Shown here one piece after another: positions 1-6,943 of a DNA stretch of 11,044 nt. Every line of letters starts with the position of its first letter. The first letter of the stretch is position 1. Source of the stretch: DATFXF01 sp035258565 (GTDB lineage: Bacteria > Acidobacteriota > Terriglobia > Acidiferrales > UBA7541); the NCBI GenBank assembly GCA_035258565.1, contig DATFXF010000132.1, positions 1-11,044 on the forward strand. Reading direction: 5' to 3'. The position numbers and the translations under genes are program-made. The notes under the pieces were generated by a model that had not been told where the DNA came from, searched no databases, and saw only the letters and a list, made by a program, of their open reading frames with translations.

Positions 1-4
1 TCAT

Positions 5-1306
5 TCAGCTTGGTTGACAGGGCCCCGTGCTACGCACAAGCCCAGCGGCGACCCTGCCCGTCCCTGCCGGCTCCACTGCCTTGTCGACCTGTGGGAGGTA
101 GATCTTGAACGCCGCTCCTTTTCCTGTTCCTGGCTCGCTCTCCATACAAGTGAAGCCGCCGCTCTGTTTCACCACACCGTTGATGGTGGCCAGGCCGAGA
201 CCCGTGGCTGAGTGCGGTCCCTTCGTGGTTCCGAAGGGCTCATGAATGTCGCTCTGCATTTCCTTATGCATTCCCACGCTGGTGTCGCTGACGGCGAGCA
301 TCACGTACCGGCCGGCTACGGTCGGGGGATGCGTGTGAGCGTACTCCTCATCCAGCACAACGTTTGCGGTCTCGACCGTCAACTTGCCGCCCTCGGGCAT
401 AGAGTCGCGGGCGTTAACCGCCAAGTTCATGAGGATCGTCCTTTCCGAGCAGACGCGGAAGGATCTTGCCCGTCTCGTGCACAACCGAGTTCAGGTCCAA
501 TATCTTGGGTTCGCGAGCCTGCGTGCGGCTGAAAGCCAGCATCAATGACAACGAAATGGGTAATCTCTCCCTGCTCGTTGCGCATGGGGATGATGGTTTG
601 TTGCTCAGTGTACAGGCGGCCGTCCTTCTGACGATTGGTGACCTTTCCATGCCAGACCTGCCCACCTAGGATGGTCTTCCAGATCTGCTCGTAGAACGAT
701 GGAGGGTGTGTGAGAAGCAAAGCATGCGTGAATCTCGGCCTCGGAGCTCATCGACTGAGTAGGCGGGATTTGCCCAGATGATGCTGCCCGAACGATCCAT
801 AATGACGATGGCGTAGATCGTGGATTCGGGGGCAGCGGCTTCGAGCCGGACCTGCCCCTCGGTCCGCTAGCGCTCGGCAAGTTCGTTTCCTAGCTCTTGA
901 TTGATCTGCTCCCTTTGGAAGTGCACCAAAGCGTCCCAGGCCCTATGGTAGTTTTCGAGAAGCGGCAGGGTTCTGATCATGGCTGCCCTTGCCTGGGCAG
1001 GCTTCTGGTCGTCAACGAGAAGGTCCCGGGCCTGGTTGTAGCTGTCGATATAAGGCCACCTAGCCGAATCCACGGCATCCAGCAGTTCTCTTTCCGGATT
1101 CAATCTGTTCTCTGAGCTGCTTGCTGAGGGTCGTGATCTTCTCGGTGTTCTGATCCTGCTGCAGGAGGAGAGGTCCGATTTCTTCCCTGCTCTTGAGCAG
1201 GAAGATTTCCATCGTAATTCGGACATTCCAGTTGGAGTGGGTGAGCGCCTCTTGAGCCAACTGCGCCTTGGCACACCAGCTTCTTGTTCGGCACACGAGT
1301 TCAAGC
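5..1306 (-). pseudogene. Decayed 4HB-PAS hybrid sensor histidine kinase
   Basis: Pieces of one membrane sensor kinase lie in order on the minus strand but in changing frames. First comes a four-helix-bundle (4HB_MCP-like) sensor domain (about 1290-870), broken by a frameshift near 1097 and closed by an in-frame TAG at 867-869. Then comes a PAS domain (about 866-541) whose frame changes near 718. At about 540 the PAS end (THFVVID) joins the end of a dimerisation domain (LAFSRTQAREPKILDLNS), so the H-box histidine region is missing. Near 435 a second junction jumps to the N box (LMNLAVNARDSMPEGG). The HATPase part (484-60) keeps ATGLGLAT but has DTSVGM where DTGxGM is usual, and EPFGTTK for EPFFTTK. 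After the IYLPQVD linker, where related hybrid kinases enter a receiver domain, the frame ends at 5-7. The N-terminal membrane helix is also not visible. Many independent lesions argue for true decay rather than one sequencing error. Confidence 0.88.
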
Positions 1307-1323
1307 CTCTCCCGAAGCGCCGC

Positions 1324-1491
1324 TTAGGTCGTGCTCAGGTTGCTCGCCGCGCTCCCGTAGACGTTGCTGACCGCTTGGGCTAGCTTGTGCATCCCCGAAA
1401 TCGAAGACAATGCAATCAGAGCCATCAGCAGCGCGTATTCGTTCAAGTCCTGTCCCGCCTCCTCACGCCACAACTGCGATGCCATTTTCAT
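1324..1491 (-). CDS. Flp/Fap-type pilin (55 aa)
   Basis: This 55-residue ORF matches the Flp/Fap pilin family in every visible respect. It has a short basic leader (MKMASQLWREEAG), then the class III prepilin cleavage signature: G13 followed by QDLNEY, giving mature E+5 and Y+6. A hydrophobic helix (ALLMALIALSSISGM) follows, and a small-residue tail (VSNVYGSAASNLSTT). Length is normal for the family. The ATG is preceded by AGGAGG with a 7-base spacer, a near-ideal ribosome binding site that fixes the start. Flp pilins are cleaved by a TadV-type prepilin peptidase and polymerised at the inner membrane into adhesive pili by Tad machinery, or in some lineages serve type IV-like systems. No tad genes are visible here, so the assembly partner is unknown. 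The decayed kinase follows about 15 bases after the stop. Confidence 0.9.
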   Translation of the reverse strand: MKMASQLWREEAGQDLNEYALLMALIALSSISGMHKLAQAVSNVYGSAASNLSTT

Positions 1492-1498
1492 TGCTCTA

Positions 1499-1504
1499 CC
1501 TCCT
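1499..1504 (-). promoter_or_regulatory. Strong ribosome binding site of the pilin gene
   Basis: The minus strand reads AGGAGG followed by seven bases and then the ATG at 1491. It is the best Shine-Dalgarno site among the genes of this window and implies abundant translation, as expected for a pilin subunit. Confidence 0.85.
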
Positions 1505-1615
1505 CAAGTTCGTTCCAGGTGCCAACCCGGATACCGACGAGCCTAGCTGGAGTTCGGGGCTTGTCCAATGGCGCGTTCGTCCCTCGGGGGCCATACGAAG
1601 GCTTCACAACCAGTT

Positions 1616-1632
1616 TGGCCAGGGGGGTACCA
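1616..1632 (-). promoter_or_regulatory. Possible sigma-54 type promoter upstream of the pilin gene
   Basis: The minus strand reads TTGGTACC, four C, then TGGCC. This has the sigma-54 geometry, GG and GC separated by ten bases. It matches five of six bases at the -24 element (TGGCAC) and three of four at the -12 element (TTGC), with the usual five-base gap. Transcription would start near 1606 and give a leader of about 115 bases before the pilin ATG. Pilin genes in several Gram-negatives depend on sigma-54, which makes it plausible, but matches this good also occur by chance in GC-rich DNA. Confidence 0.3.
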
Positions 1633-1694
1633 AGGTCATAGAACCTGGGTGCCTTCTTGCTGCCGGCAACCGGACAGCCCGACAAACCAGTCCT

Positions 1695-2654
1695 TCAATT
1701 GTTGTTCGGCTTACTTGGAGTAGGGTTCGAATTGTGGTTCATTGGCTCGTGTTCACCGCGGAACGGCAGCTTGAACTTGCGGGAGATCTCCGGCCAGAAT
1801 TCACGGAGCATGTCGAAGCCTATGTCTTCGAGGATGTTGTAGCACACCGACCGTGCTGCCGGCGCGATGCCGCGTGCGTTCCCTGGGTGATAGAGGTTGC
1901 CCAGCACAACGCCGCTTGTCGTCCCCAACCATTCGGAAAAATTGAACATGCGCCTGCCCGTGTCGCGGTGTGCCACGAATGCGTGCTCTACTGAGTGCAG
2001 CAAGCGCTTACCGGTGCTTCCTTGACCCAGCCGGTAGTATCGTGGGTCTTCTGAGAATATCAAGGGATAGGCAAAGTCCTTGAAGAACTTGGACGAGGCT
2101 TGATCGGCGAAGTCGGCACCAAAACGCTTGCCGTATCCCGCGGCGCCCTGCCCGAAGGTAGGGTCCTGATCTTCCCCCTGCTCAAGCCCGGCGTTGAAAG
2201 CGCTGCCGAGAAACGTCACTGGATCGAGCGTATCCTGGACGAACAGAACGAACTTGTCTTTCGGCTGGAGAGAGCACAGCACCGCTCCGGGCTTGTAGTG
2301 TGGTTGGTGCACGGACTTGCGTTCCAACTTCCGGGCGAACGTGCCCACGGTCTTCTTCAGCGGCCCGTTGTAATCCTGCAAGCGCACCATCGGCGGTGGC
2401 TCGACGCACGTCGCGGCCCCCGTGTTCTGGAAAGACAGCGGACCGGAAGGCAGTTGGGGGGGAGGAGCCGGTGGCTCCTGAGCACGGGTCAGGCCGCCCC
2501 AGGTTAGCAAGACCAGCAGAGCCATTCCTGCTCGTGTGCGAGAGCAAGTTCGGGTTCCCACGGTCTCACGGAAGCCTACCACGATTCTCTCACGCTCAAT
2601 AGGGAGGGCGAACGGTTCTGCGCGTTCCCTCGTGGAAAGGCGAGCCCCCGTCAA
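1695..2654 (-). CDS. Secreted/outer-envelope protein of unknown function
   Basis: The protein carries a Sec signal core (MALLVLLTWGGLTRA, then QEPP) and a proline-rich mature N-terminus. A conserved-looking domain follows (about residues 133-290 from the start chosen here), with KFVLFVQDTLDPVTFLGSAF, a glycine/tyrosine-rich GYGKRFG, and EDPRYYR. The tail is Asn/Pro-rich. I associate this pattern with hypothetical envelope proteins common in Acidobacteriota. Its biochemical role is not known to me. The start is uncertain. A strong AGGAGG at 2666-2671 precedes an in-frame TTG at 2654 (11-base spacer), but that puts about 43 residues before the hydrophobic core. In-frame GTG at 2561 would give an ordinary 27-residue signal peptide yet lacks a clear ribosome site; ATG at 2525 leaves no basic n-region. 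The frame stays open upstream to 3050, overlapping the divergent gene, which is unlikely to be coding. The stop lies 203 bases before the pilin gene. Confidence 0.75.
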   Translation of the reverse strand: MTGARLSTRERAEPFALPIERERIVVGFRETVGTRTCSRTRAGMALLVLLTWGGLTRAQEPPAPPPQLPSGPLSFQNTGAATCVEPPPMVRLQDYNGPLKKTVGTFARKLERKSVHQPHYKPGAVLCSLQPKDKFVLFVQDTLDPVTFLGSAFNAGLEQGEDQDPTFGQGAAGYGKRFGADFADQASSKFFKDFAYPLIFSEDPRYYRLGQGSTGKRLLHSVEHAFVAHRDTGRRMFNFSEWLGTTSGVVLGNLYHPGNARGIAPAARSVCYNILEDIGFDMLREFWPEISRKFKLPFRGEHEPMNHNSNPTPSKPNNN

Positions 2655-2732
2655 GGTTCTCTGAACCTCCTTTTTCTTGGAAAGACTTGGGGATGTGGAG
2701 AGGGGTTTTCTTTCTGCGAGGCCGGGCACCGC

Positions 2733-4829
2733 ATGTTCCGTAAGAGTACACCCCGGTACCATTGCCGCCGCCTGGCTCCTAGCCTGACAATTTCCTGTCC
2801 AGAGGAGACGATTGCCCGGCTGCCTCATGACTCCCTGGGGCCCAGGACGACGAGCGTGCCTACACGCGAAGCGATCGAGCTTGCCAAACAAAAGATAGAG
2901 CGGCCTGCTGCGCAAGCAGGCTCTGTCGGCGAAGAGAAGACTGCCCAGCTCCCGGCCGATCCGGTCTGTGTGGAAATACCCGTACGCATTCATGGATCGG
3001 AGGTTACATCGCCAGTTCCCGGCGTCACGGTGCATAGCGAACTCTTTCACGAGGAGACGCGCACACTGATCGTCTTCCCGCGAGGCGCCGTTGTTCGCTT
3101 GTCCGCGAGCGTCGCGCTAGGCCAGGCGCTGGTTTTGACGAACCTACGGACGAATCAGGAGATGCCGTGCCGTGTGGCGAATGTGCGCAACTCCTCGAAC
3201 GTCGAAGACTACGTCGAGCTCGAATTCATTCGCAGCACAACCGGATTCTGGGGTGTCAGCTTCCCGTCCGAGACATCGAACCCAGCTGCTGCAACTCGCC
3301 CGGTTGCATCACGCGAGCCAAAGTCTGAGGCACCGGTCGTTGCGGTGACCCCGCCACCGAGCTCCGTCAAAAAAGTGAGCGACTCGAAGCGCTCAGTCCG
3401 AGACACGCATTCTTCGAAAGGGACGCCGGGTGTCAAAATCCCCGTGGAGAGTCCCATTCGCGCGGGTACGCCGGTCGAACGCACAAAAATTGTGGGGACG
3501 AAGAAAGAGGATCCCCCAGCTGGGCATGCGCCTCGAGCCGAACTGAGCCCTCGGGCCGTGGCGGTCGAGCGACCGCCTGCCGGCCTCGCGCCCTCTCAGG
3601 AAGTCTCGAGCATGGGTGAACGATCCAAGGCGTCGGCCGAAGTCAGCACGCCAATGAGGGCCTCGGCACCGGCGGAGCCGAAGATCGAGGAACCGCCAGC
3701 CATAGGATCTTCTGACCAGGAGATCGCCGGGGTCAACTCGGAAGAAGAGGTGGCAGCACTGGTCAGCGAAACAATCAGCCTCCTGGCGGCAGCCGAAGCG
3801 AGGGCCAAACAGCCGCCAGCCAGCTCGATTCCGCTCCCCGGCTTGGCTCCTTTGACGCGCAAGGAAGAGGAGCCAGTTCCAAAGCCATTCCCCGCTGACA
3901 TCCTACCCGTCTCCTTGGAGCGGACCGCGTGGTGGGTTTCCAAGACTACAAACGAAGATACTTCGGGTGCCCGGACGCTTGCTGCTCGGTTCGCCGCGTA
4001 CCTCGCCGCGGGGAAGGCGGCTGCCGAGCGTTTTCCTCTTGGGAAATTGGCTCTCGCCCTCGCATCAGTTTCCGTGTTCGCCGTGGTTCTCGGAGGCGGG
4101 TGGCTGCTCTTCCACCACCATTGGGCAAGCCGTGCAGCAACATCGGTCACCCAAGATGCGATCCCCGTTCAAAGACCTGAGCTGACTGGCGTGGCGTCGC
4201 CTTCGACGCCTGCGAATGGGTCGCCGACGGCGCAACCGCAGGCCAGCGTTGTTGCTGGGCGTCAACCGAGCGTGATGGCTCCTCCCCCAGTGCCGGCTGC
4301 CGCGGCCCCGAAGGAACAGCCCAAACCATCTGCCTATGATCTGCGCATCTCGCCGGCTGTCCGCAAGCTGTCCAGCAAACTCCCGCCGCCCAAGAGAATC
4401 GCGGTTTCCCGCGACGCGCCGCCTGTCCCGAGCATCGGCTCTGAGGTTCCCAACGTGGGGCAGGACGGCCAGTCGAGTTCTCTTATCGGGGCGGTGGTGC
4501 CGGGCGTTTCGCGGCCGGGGCCGCCCCCGGCCCCCGGGCAAGCCTCGCCCAGGGTCGGTGGGGTGGTGAAACAGCCACGACTCATATCCGTAGTGAAGCC
4601 GGTTTATCCTCCTATGGCCAGGCAGAACTTGGTGGAAGGCGACGTGGTCATCGAGACGGAGATCGACGCTACCGGCAAGGTGACGCGCATGAAGGTGCTG
4701 TCCGGCCCGACGCTTTTGCACCAGGCGGCAATGAATGCCCTACGGAACTGGAAATACGAACCTGCGATGTTGGACGGCCAACCGCTGCCCGTGCAAATCC
4801 GAGTGACCGTCAAATTCCGCCTCAGATAG
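2733..4829 (+). CDS. TonB-family energy transducer with PilZ-like cytoplasmic domain
   Basis: This 698-residue protein has an uncommon TonB layout. A cytoplasmic N-terminal beta-rich domain (about residues 77-178; VEIPVRIHG to WGVSFP) resembles PilZ-like domains fused to TonB in Acidobacteriota. It lacks a clear RxxxR, and its second motif is FPRGAVVRL rather than DxSxxG, so c-di-GMP binding is doubtful. A long Pro/Ala/Glu-rich stretch follows (about 180-430), then a single membrane helix (about 438-461, ALALASVSVFAVVLGGGWLL), a second proline-rich periplasmic spacer, and a TonB C-terminal domain (about 613-698) with the expected VKPVYPPMAR, GDVVIETEID and ALRNWKYEPA. The domain would contact TonB-dependent receptors and drive uptake using proton-motive force, though no ExbB/ExbD or receptor is in view. 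The ATG at 2733 has only a weak GCGAGG. An in-frame GTG at 2856, preceded by AGGA with an 8-base spacer, is a good alternative start. Confidence 0.88.
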   Translation: MFRKSTPRYHCRRLAPSLTISCPEETIARLPHDSLGPRTTSVPTREAIELAKQKIERPAAQAGSVGEEKTAQLPADPVCVEIPVRIHGSEVTSPVPGVTVHSELFHEETRTLIVFPRGAVVRLSASVALGQALVLTNLRTNQEMPCRVANVRNSSNVEDYVELEFIRSTTGFWGVSFPSETSNPAAATRPVASREPKSEAPVVAVTPPPSSVKKVSDSKRSVRDTHSSKGTPGVKIPVESPIRAGTPVERTKIVGTKKEDPPAGHAPRAELSPRAVAVERPPAGLAPSQEVSSMGERSKASAEVSTPMRASAPAEPKIEEPPAIGSSDQEIAGVNSEEEVAALVSETISLLAAAEARAKQPPASSIPLPGLAPLTRKEEEPVPKPFPADILPVSLERTAWWVSKTTNEDTSGARTLAARFAAYLAAGKAAAERFPLGKLALALASVSVFAVVLGGGWLLFHHHWASRAATSVTQDAIPVQRPELTGVASPSTPANGSPTAQPQASVVAGRQPSVMAPPPVPAAAAPKEQPKPSAYDLRISPAVRKLSSKLPPPKRIAVSRDAPPVPSIGSEVPNVGQDGQSSSLIGAVVPGVSRPGPPPAPGQASPRVGGVVKQPRLISVVKPVYPPMARQNLVEGDVVIETEIDATGKVTRMKVLSGPTLLHQAAMNALRNWKYEPAMLDGQPLPVQIRVTVKFRLR

Positions 4830-4935
4830 GACATCTTCCAAGCTCCCTCCACTCGACCGCGCGCTGGTAGCGAGCGCACACTCCCTGGCATCTTGCCACC
4901 GGTAGACTCTTCACCGTAAAGTTGGAGGGCCATGT

Positions 4936-5005
4936 GGTCGCGGAGAAGTCTGCTAGACTAATCAGGTCTATTCCGCGACCGAAGGTTGTTTGAATTCTCG
5001 GTCGC
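4936..5005 (+). promoter_or_regulatory. Leader with two mutually exclusive stems before the channel gene
   Basis: Three segments are mutually complementary. Segment 1 (4936-4944, GGTCGCGGA) pairs perfectly over nine bases with segment 2 (4972-4980, TCCGCGACC). Segment 2 extended (4975-4982, GCGACCGA) pairs perfectly over eight bases with segment 3 (4998-5005, TCGGTCGC). Both stems use the same middle arm and cannot form together. Inside the first stem, AGTCT-GCT-AGACT (4947-4959) competes with TAGAC/GTCTA (4954-4958 with 4966-4970). Segment 3 ends nine bases before the TTG start at 5015, so the second stem would affect ribosome access. No U-tract is present, so transcription termination is not indicated. 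A single 9-bp inverted repeat could be chance; the shared-arm arrangement is what makes it notable. Confidence 0.35.
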
Positions 5006-5014
5006 TGATCGCCG

Positions 5015-6025
5015 TTGCGATCCCTTCATCGTGCAGCGATTGTCCTTGGGCTCATCGTCATCCTGCTGACGGTGGGGACGGTGGGCTTTCACCTGATCGA
5101 GCGGTGGTCGTGGTTTGCGTCTTTCTACACCACGCTGATGACGGTCTCGACGATTGGGGCCGATCCGGAGAACCAACTCTCGCATGCCGGTCGAGTCTTC
5201 AATGTGGTGCTGGTTTTTCTCGGCCTGGGTGTTGTGGGCTTCGCGATAGGGACGTTCACGCACGCGGTGATAGAATTCGAGCTGGGCGAGTTTTTCGGGC
5301 GCCGTCGGATGGAGCGGAACATCTCCAATCTGAAGGATCACTTCATCATCTGCGGCGTGGGCCGGGTAGGCCGCCGGCTGGCCGTCGAAGTCGCGGGGCG
5401 AGGTCTGCCTCTGGTGATTATCGAGAAAGATTCCGTGCGAGCGCAGTGGGCGCGGGAACGGGAGTTTCCCGTGATCCTGGGGGACGCGAGTGCTGAGGCG
5501 ATTCTGCGCCAGGCGCGGATCGAATCGGCTCGGGGGCTGGCGAGTGCGGTGACCTCCGATGCGCAGAACGTCTATATCGTCCTGACCGCCCGCGGACTGG
5601 CCCCCAACCTCCCCATCGTTGCCCGCGCGAGTGAAGAAGACGCCGAATCGAAGCTACTCAGGGCTGGGGCCACGACCGTCATTTCACCTTACAGCTACGC
5701 CGGGCAGCGCATGGCTCGAGTCCTGACCCGGCCGAACGTTCAGCGGTTCATCGATGTGGCCATGTCCTCACTGAGCGACGGCAACCTGGACCTGCAGATC
5801 GAAGAAGTGCAGGTGGCGAACGATTGCAAGATCGCAGGAACGCGCCTGGGTGAGACGGATATTCGCAAGCGCCTCGGGATTATTATTTTGGCCATTCGCC
5901 GCAGCAACGGGCGGCTCGATTTCAATCCGGGCCCCGACGACACGATCTCTGCAGGAGACTTTCTGATCGCCATGGGCGATTCGCAGAAGCTCAAAGAGCT
6001 GGAGGCTTTGGCAGGAGTCCGCTGA
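5015..6025 (+). CDS. Two-TM potassium-channel-like protein with RCK (TrkA-N/TrkA-C) domains
   Basis: The 336-residue protein follows the bacterial KtrA/Kch-like channel plan. It has a membrane helix (about 7-28, AAIVLGLIVILLTVGTVGFH), a pore loop (about 34-58), a second helix (about 61-86), then an RCK_N Rossmann domain beginning at DHFIICGVGRVG (glycines 114, 116 and 119; acidic end of beta-2 at E137), and an RCK_C domain (about 252-336). In known members the RCK part binds NAD(H) or other ligands and gates a potassium pore in the inner membrane. The filter is odd: TIGAD (46-50) stands where TVGYG or TVGFG is expected, although flanking residues (TLMTVST, LSHAGRVF) align without gaps. Selectivity may therefore be altered. 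The start is TTG at 5015, the first in-frame start after a TGA at 5006, and gives the expected N-terminus; no Shine-Dalgarno is visible. It stands alone, 185 bases after the TonB gene. Confidence 0.9.
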   Translation: MRSLHRAAIVLGLIVILLTVGTVGFHLIERWSWFASFYTTLMTVSTIGADPENQLSHAGRVFNVVLVFLGLGVVGFAIGTFTHAVIEFELGEFFGRRRMERNISNLKDHFIICGVGRVGRRLAVEVAGRGLPLVIIEKDSVRAQWAREREFPVILGDASAEAILRQARIESARGLASAVTSDAQNVYIVLTARGLAPNLPIVARASEEDAESKLLRAGATTVISPYSYAGQRMARVLTRPNVQRFIDVAMSSLSDGNLDLQIEEVQVANDCKIAGTRLGETDIRKRLGIIILAIRRSNGRLDFNPGPDDTISAGDFLIAMGDSQKLKELEALAGVR

Positions 6026-6064
6026 ACGGCAATGCCTAGCTCGCGTTTTCAGTTTTAGTTCCCC

Positions 6065-6421
6065 TCATCGGGGGCTTCGCCTCGCAGCAGGATCGCGGCC
6101 CTGTCCTGCCTCGGGCTTGGGGCTCGCGTCGCGCGCGGTTTCCGGACCATAGGATCGGTTGCGGTGCGCATACGAGGCAGGATCCTTCCTTGCAGCCGGC
6201 CGGCTTCCCCTCCGGCAGGCCTTTCCCCGCGCAAGTCGTTGGCTCATCGGCAGGTCGCAGAGGCGCTGGCAGGGAAGGGACCGTTTCTCGTCATAGGAGC
6301 AGTGGGAGGAGACCATTGAGCGCGCGTAGGCACGAGGCCAGGTGTTATCTGCCAGTGCGACACGAGTTGTCGTCCACAACGCCAGGAGAATTCCGAGCAC
6401 CCGCGCAGCTTTCGACGCCAT
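6065..6421 (-). CDS. Doubtful small secreted protein
   Basis: From the ATG at 6421 a good Sec signal peptide is read: basic MASKAAR, core VLGILLALW, then TTTRVALA with the likely cut before DNTWP. A purine-rich GGAAGGGG lies just upstream but close to the ATG. The first part of the mature chain contains four cysteines (SSHCSY, LPCQRLC, GKAC), which suits an exported protein. The last 60 residues are dominated by Arg, Pro, Ala and Gly and look like non-coding GC-rich translation, so the gene may be frameshifted near its middle or not real. I recognise no family. It is the only coding candidate in the 550 bases between the channel gene and the PilZ gene; otherwise I see nothing in that stretch. 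Confidence 0.3.
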   Translation of the reverse strand: MASKAARVLGILLALWTTTRVALADNTWPRAYARSMVSSHCSYDEKRSLPCQRLCDLPMSQRLARGKACRRGSRPAARKDPASYAHRNRSYGPETARDASPKPEAGQGRDPAARRSPR

Positions 6422-6574
6422 GGCCCCTTCCGGCCACGGTCAGCGGCGACAGAGTCAGCAGGCCATAGGGCGATCGGTTCGGTTCCGCTGATACCGGGGT
6501 TTGGAACTAGCATCGGGGAGAATGCCCGCGCCTCGGTGGGTTGTCGCGCAGGCCGGCCGACTTTGCGAAGGGAA

Positions 6575-6943
6575 TCAGACCCTACGCGCGCGCGAGTGAT
6601 TCGCCGTGCGTACTTCTCTCTCAATGGCCCGCGCGGCGTCGGGGTGAATCTGGAGGAACTCGACGCCGATGCCCACGCCGGGCAGGCAGTAGCGGACTTC
6701 AGCGCGCGTGCTCACCTCGACGTTGGATCGGGTGAGCAGAAACCTCACCTTCAACACCGCCCCTTCGGGGAAGCGATCTGCAGTATTGATAAACATGCCT
6801 TGCGGGCTGATATCGGGCGGGCGCACGGGGATATTCTCGCTGTGGCCTTCGTAGATCAGAGAGAGTTCGCGCAGGTGCGGGTAGCGCGCGGACCGGCGCG
6901 GAGCCGTCCAAGTCTTCAGCTTCTCTCTCTTCCGAGGACTCAT
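6575..6943 (-). CDS. PilZ-domain protein (122 aa)
   Basis: This is a single-domain PilZ protein. The bipartite c-di-GMP binding signature is complete: R16-x3-R20 (RRSAR) in the N-terminal loop, and D44-I-S46-P-Q-G49 followed by a beta strand (MFINT). The closing strand GIGVEF (91-96) is typical of the fold. It should bind cyclic di-GMP in the cytoplasm; stand-alone PilZ proteins often act by binding a partner such as a pilus ATPase. The start ATG at 6943 overlaps the stop of the upstream pilus ATPase gene (ATGA), with GAGGGAG about 11 bases before it inside that gene. Translation is therefore probably coupled, which supports a functional partnership. The lysine/arginine-rich N-terminus (RKREKLK) and the Arg-rich tail are unremarkable tails. 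I am confident of the family, not of the target. Confidence 0.92.
   Translation of the reverse strand: MSPRKREKLKTWTAPRRSARYPHLRELSLIYEGHSENIPVRPPDISPQGMFINTADRFPEGAVLKVRFLLTRSNVEVSTRAEVRYCLPGVGIGVEFLQIHPDAARAIEREVRTANHSRARRV

Noticed and set aside
1505..1532. Sigma-54-like TTGGCAC close to the pilin start
   Set aside because: The -24 half is good, but ten bases after the GG comes GA instead of GC, and it lies too close to the ribosome site.
1655..1690. c-di-GMP-I (GEMM) riboswitch before the pilin gene
   Set aside because: GGTTGCCGG resembles its 3' part, but the conserved ACGCAAAGC core and the tetraloop-bearing stem are absent from the region.
4065..4721. 218-residue minus-strand frame opposite the TonB gene
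   Set aside because: Arg/His-rich shadow of a GC-rich coding strand with no recognisable domain.
4990..5496. Plus-strand frame starting at TTG 4990 after GAAGG
   Set aside because: It overlaps the channel gene out of frame and its translation is non-coding in character; the channel frame beginning at 5015 has the expected N-terminus.
6061..6073. CCCC-TCATC-GGGG hairpin after the channel gene as a terminator
   Set aside because: The stem is only four bases and no U-tract follows on either strand.
6104..6182. 10-bp inverted repeat TCCTGCCTCG / CGAGGCAGGA with a 59-base spacer
   Set aside because: With that spacing a match of this length is expected by chance roughly once per window of this size, and nothing else supports it.
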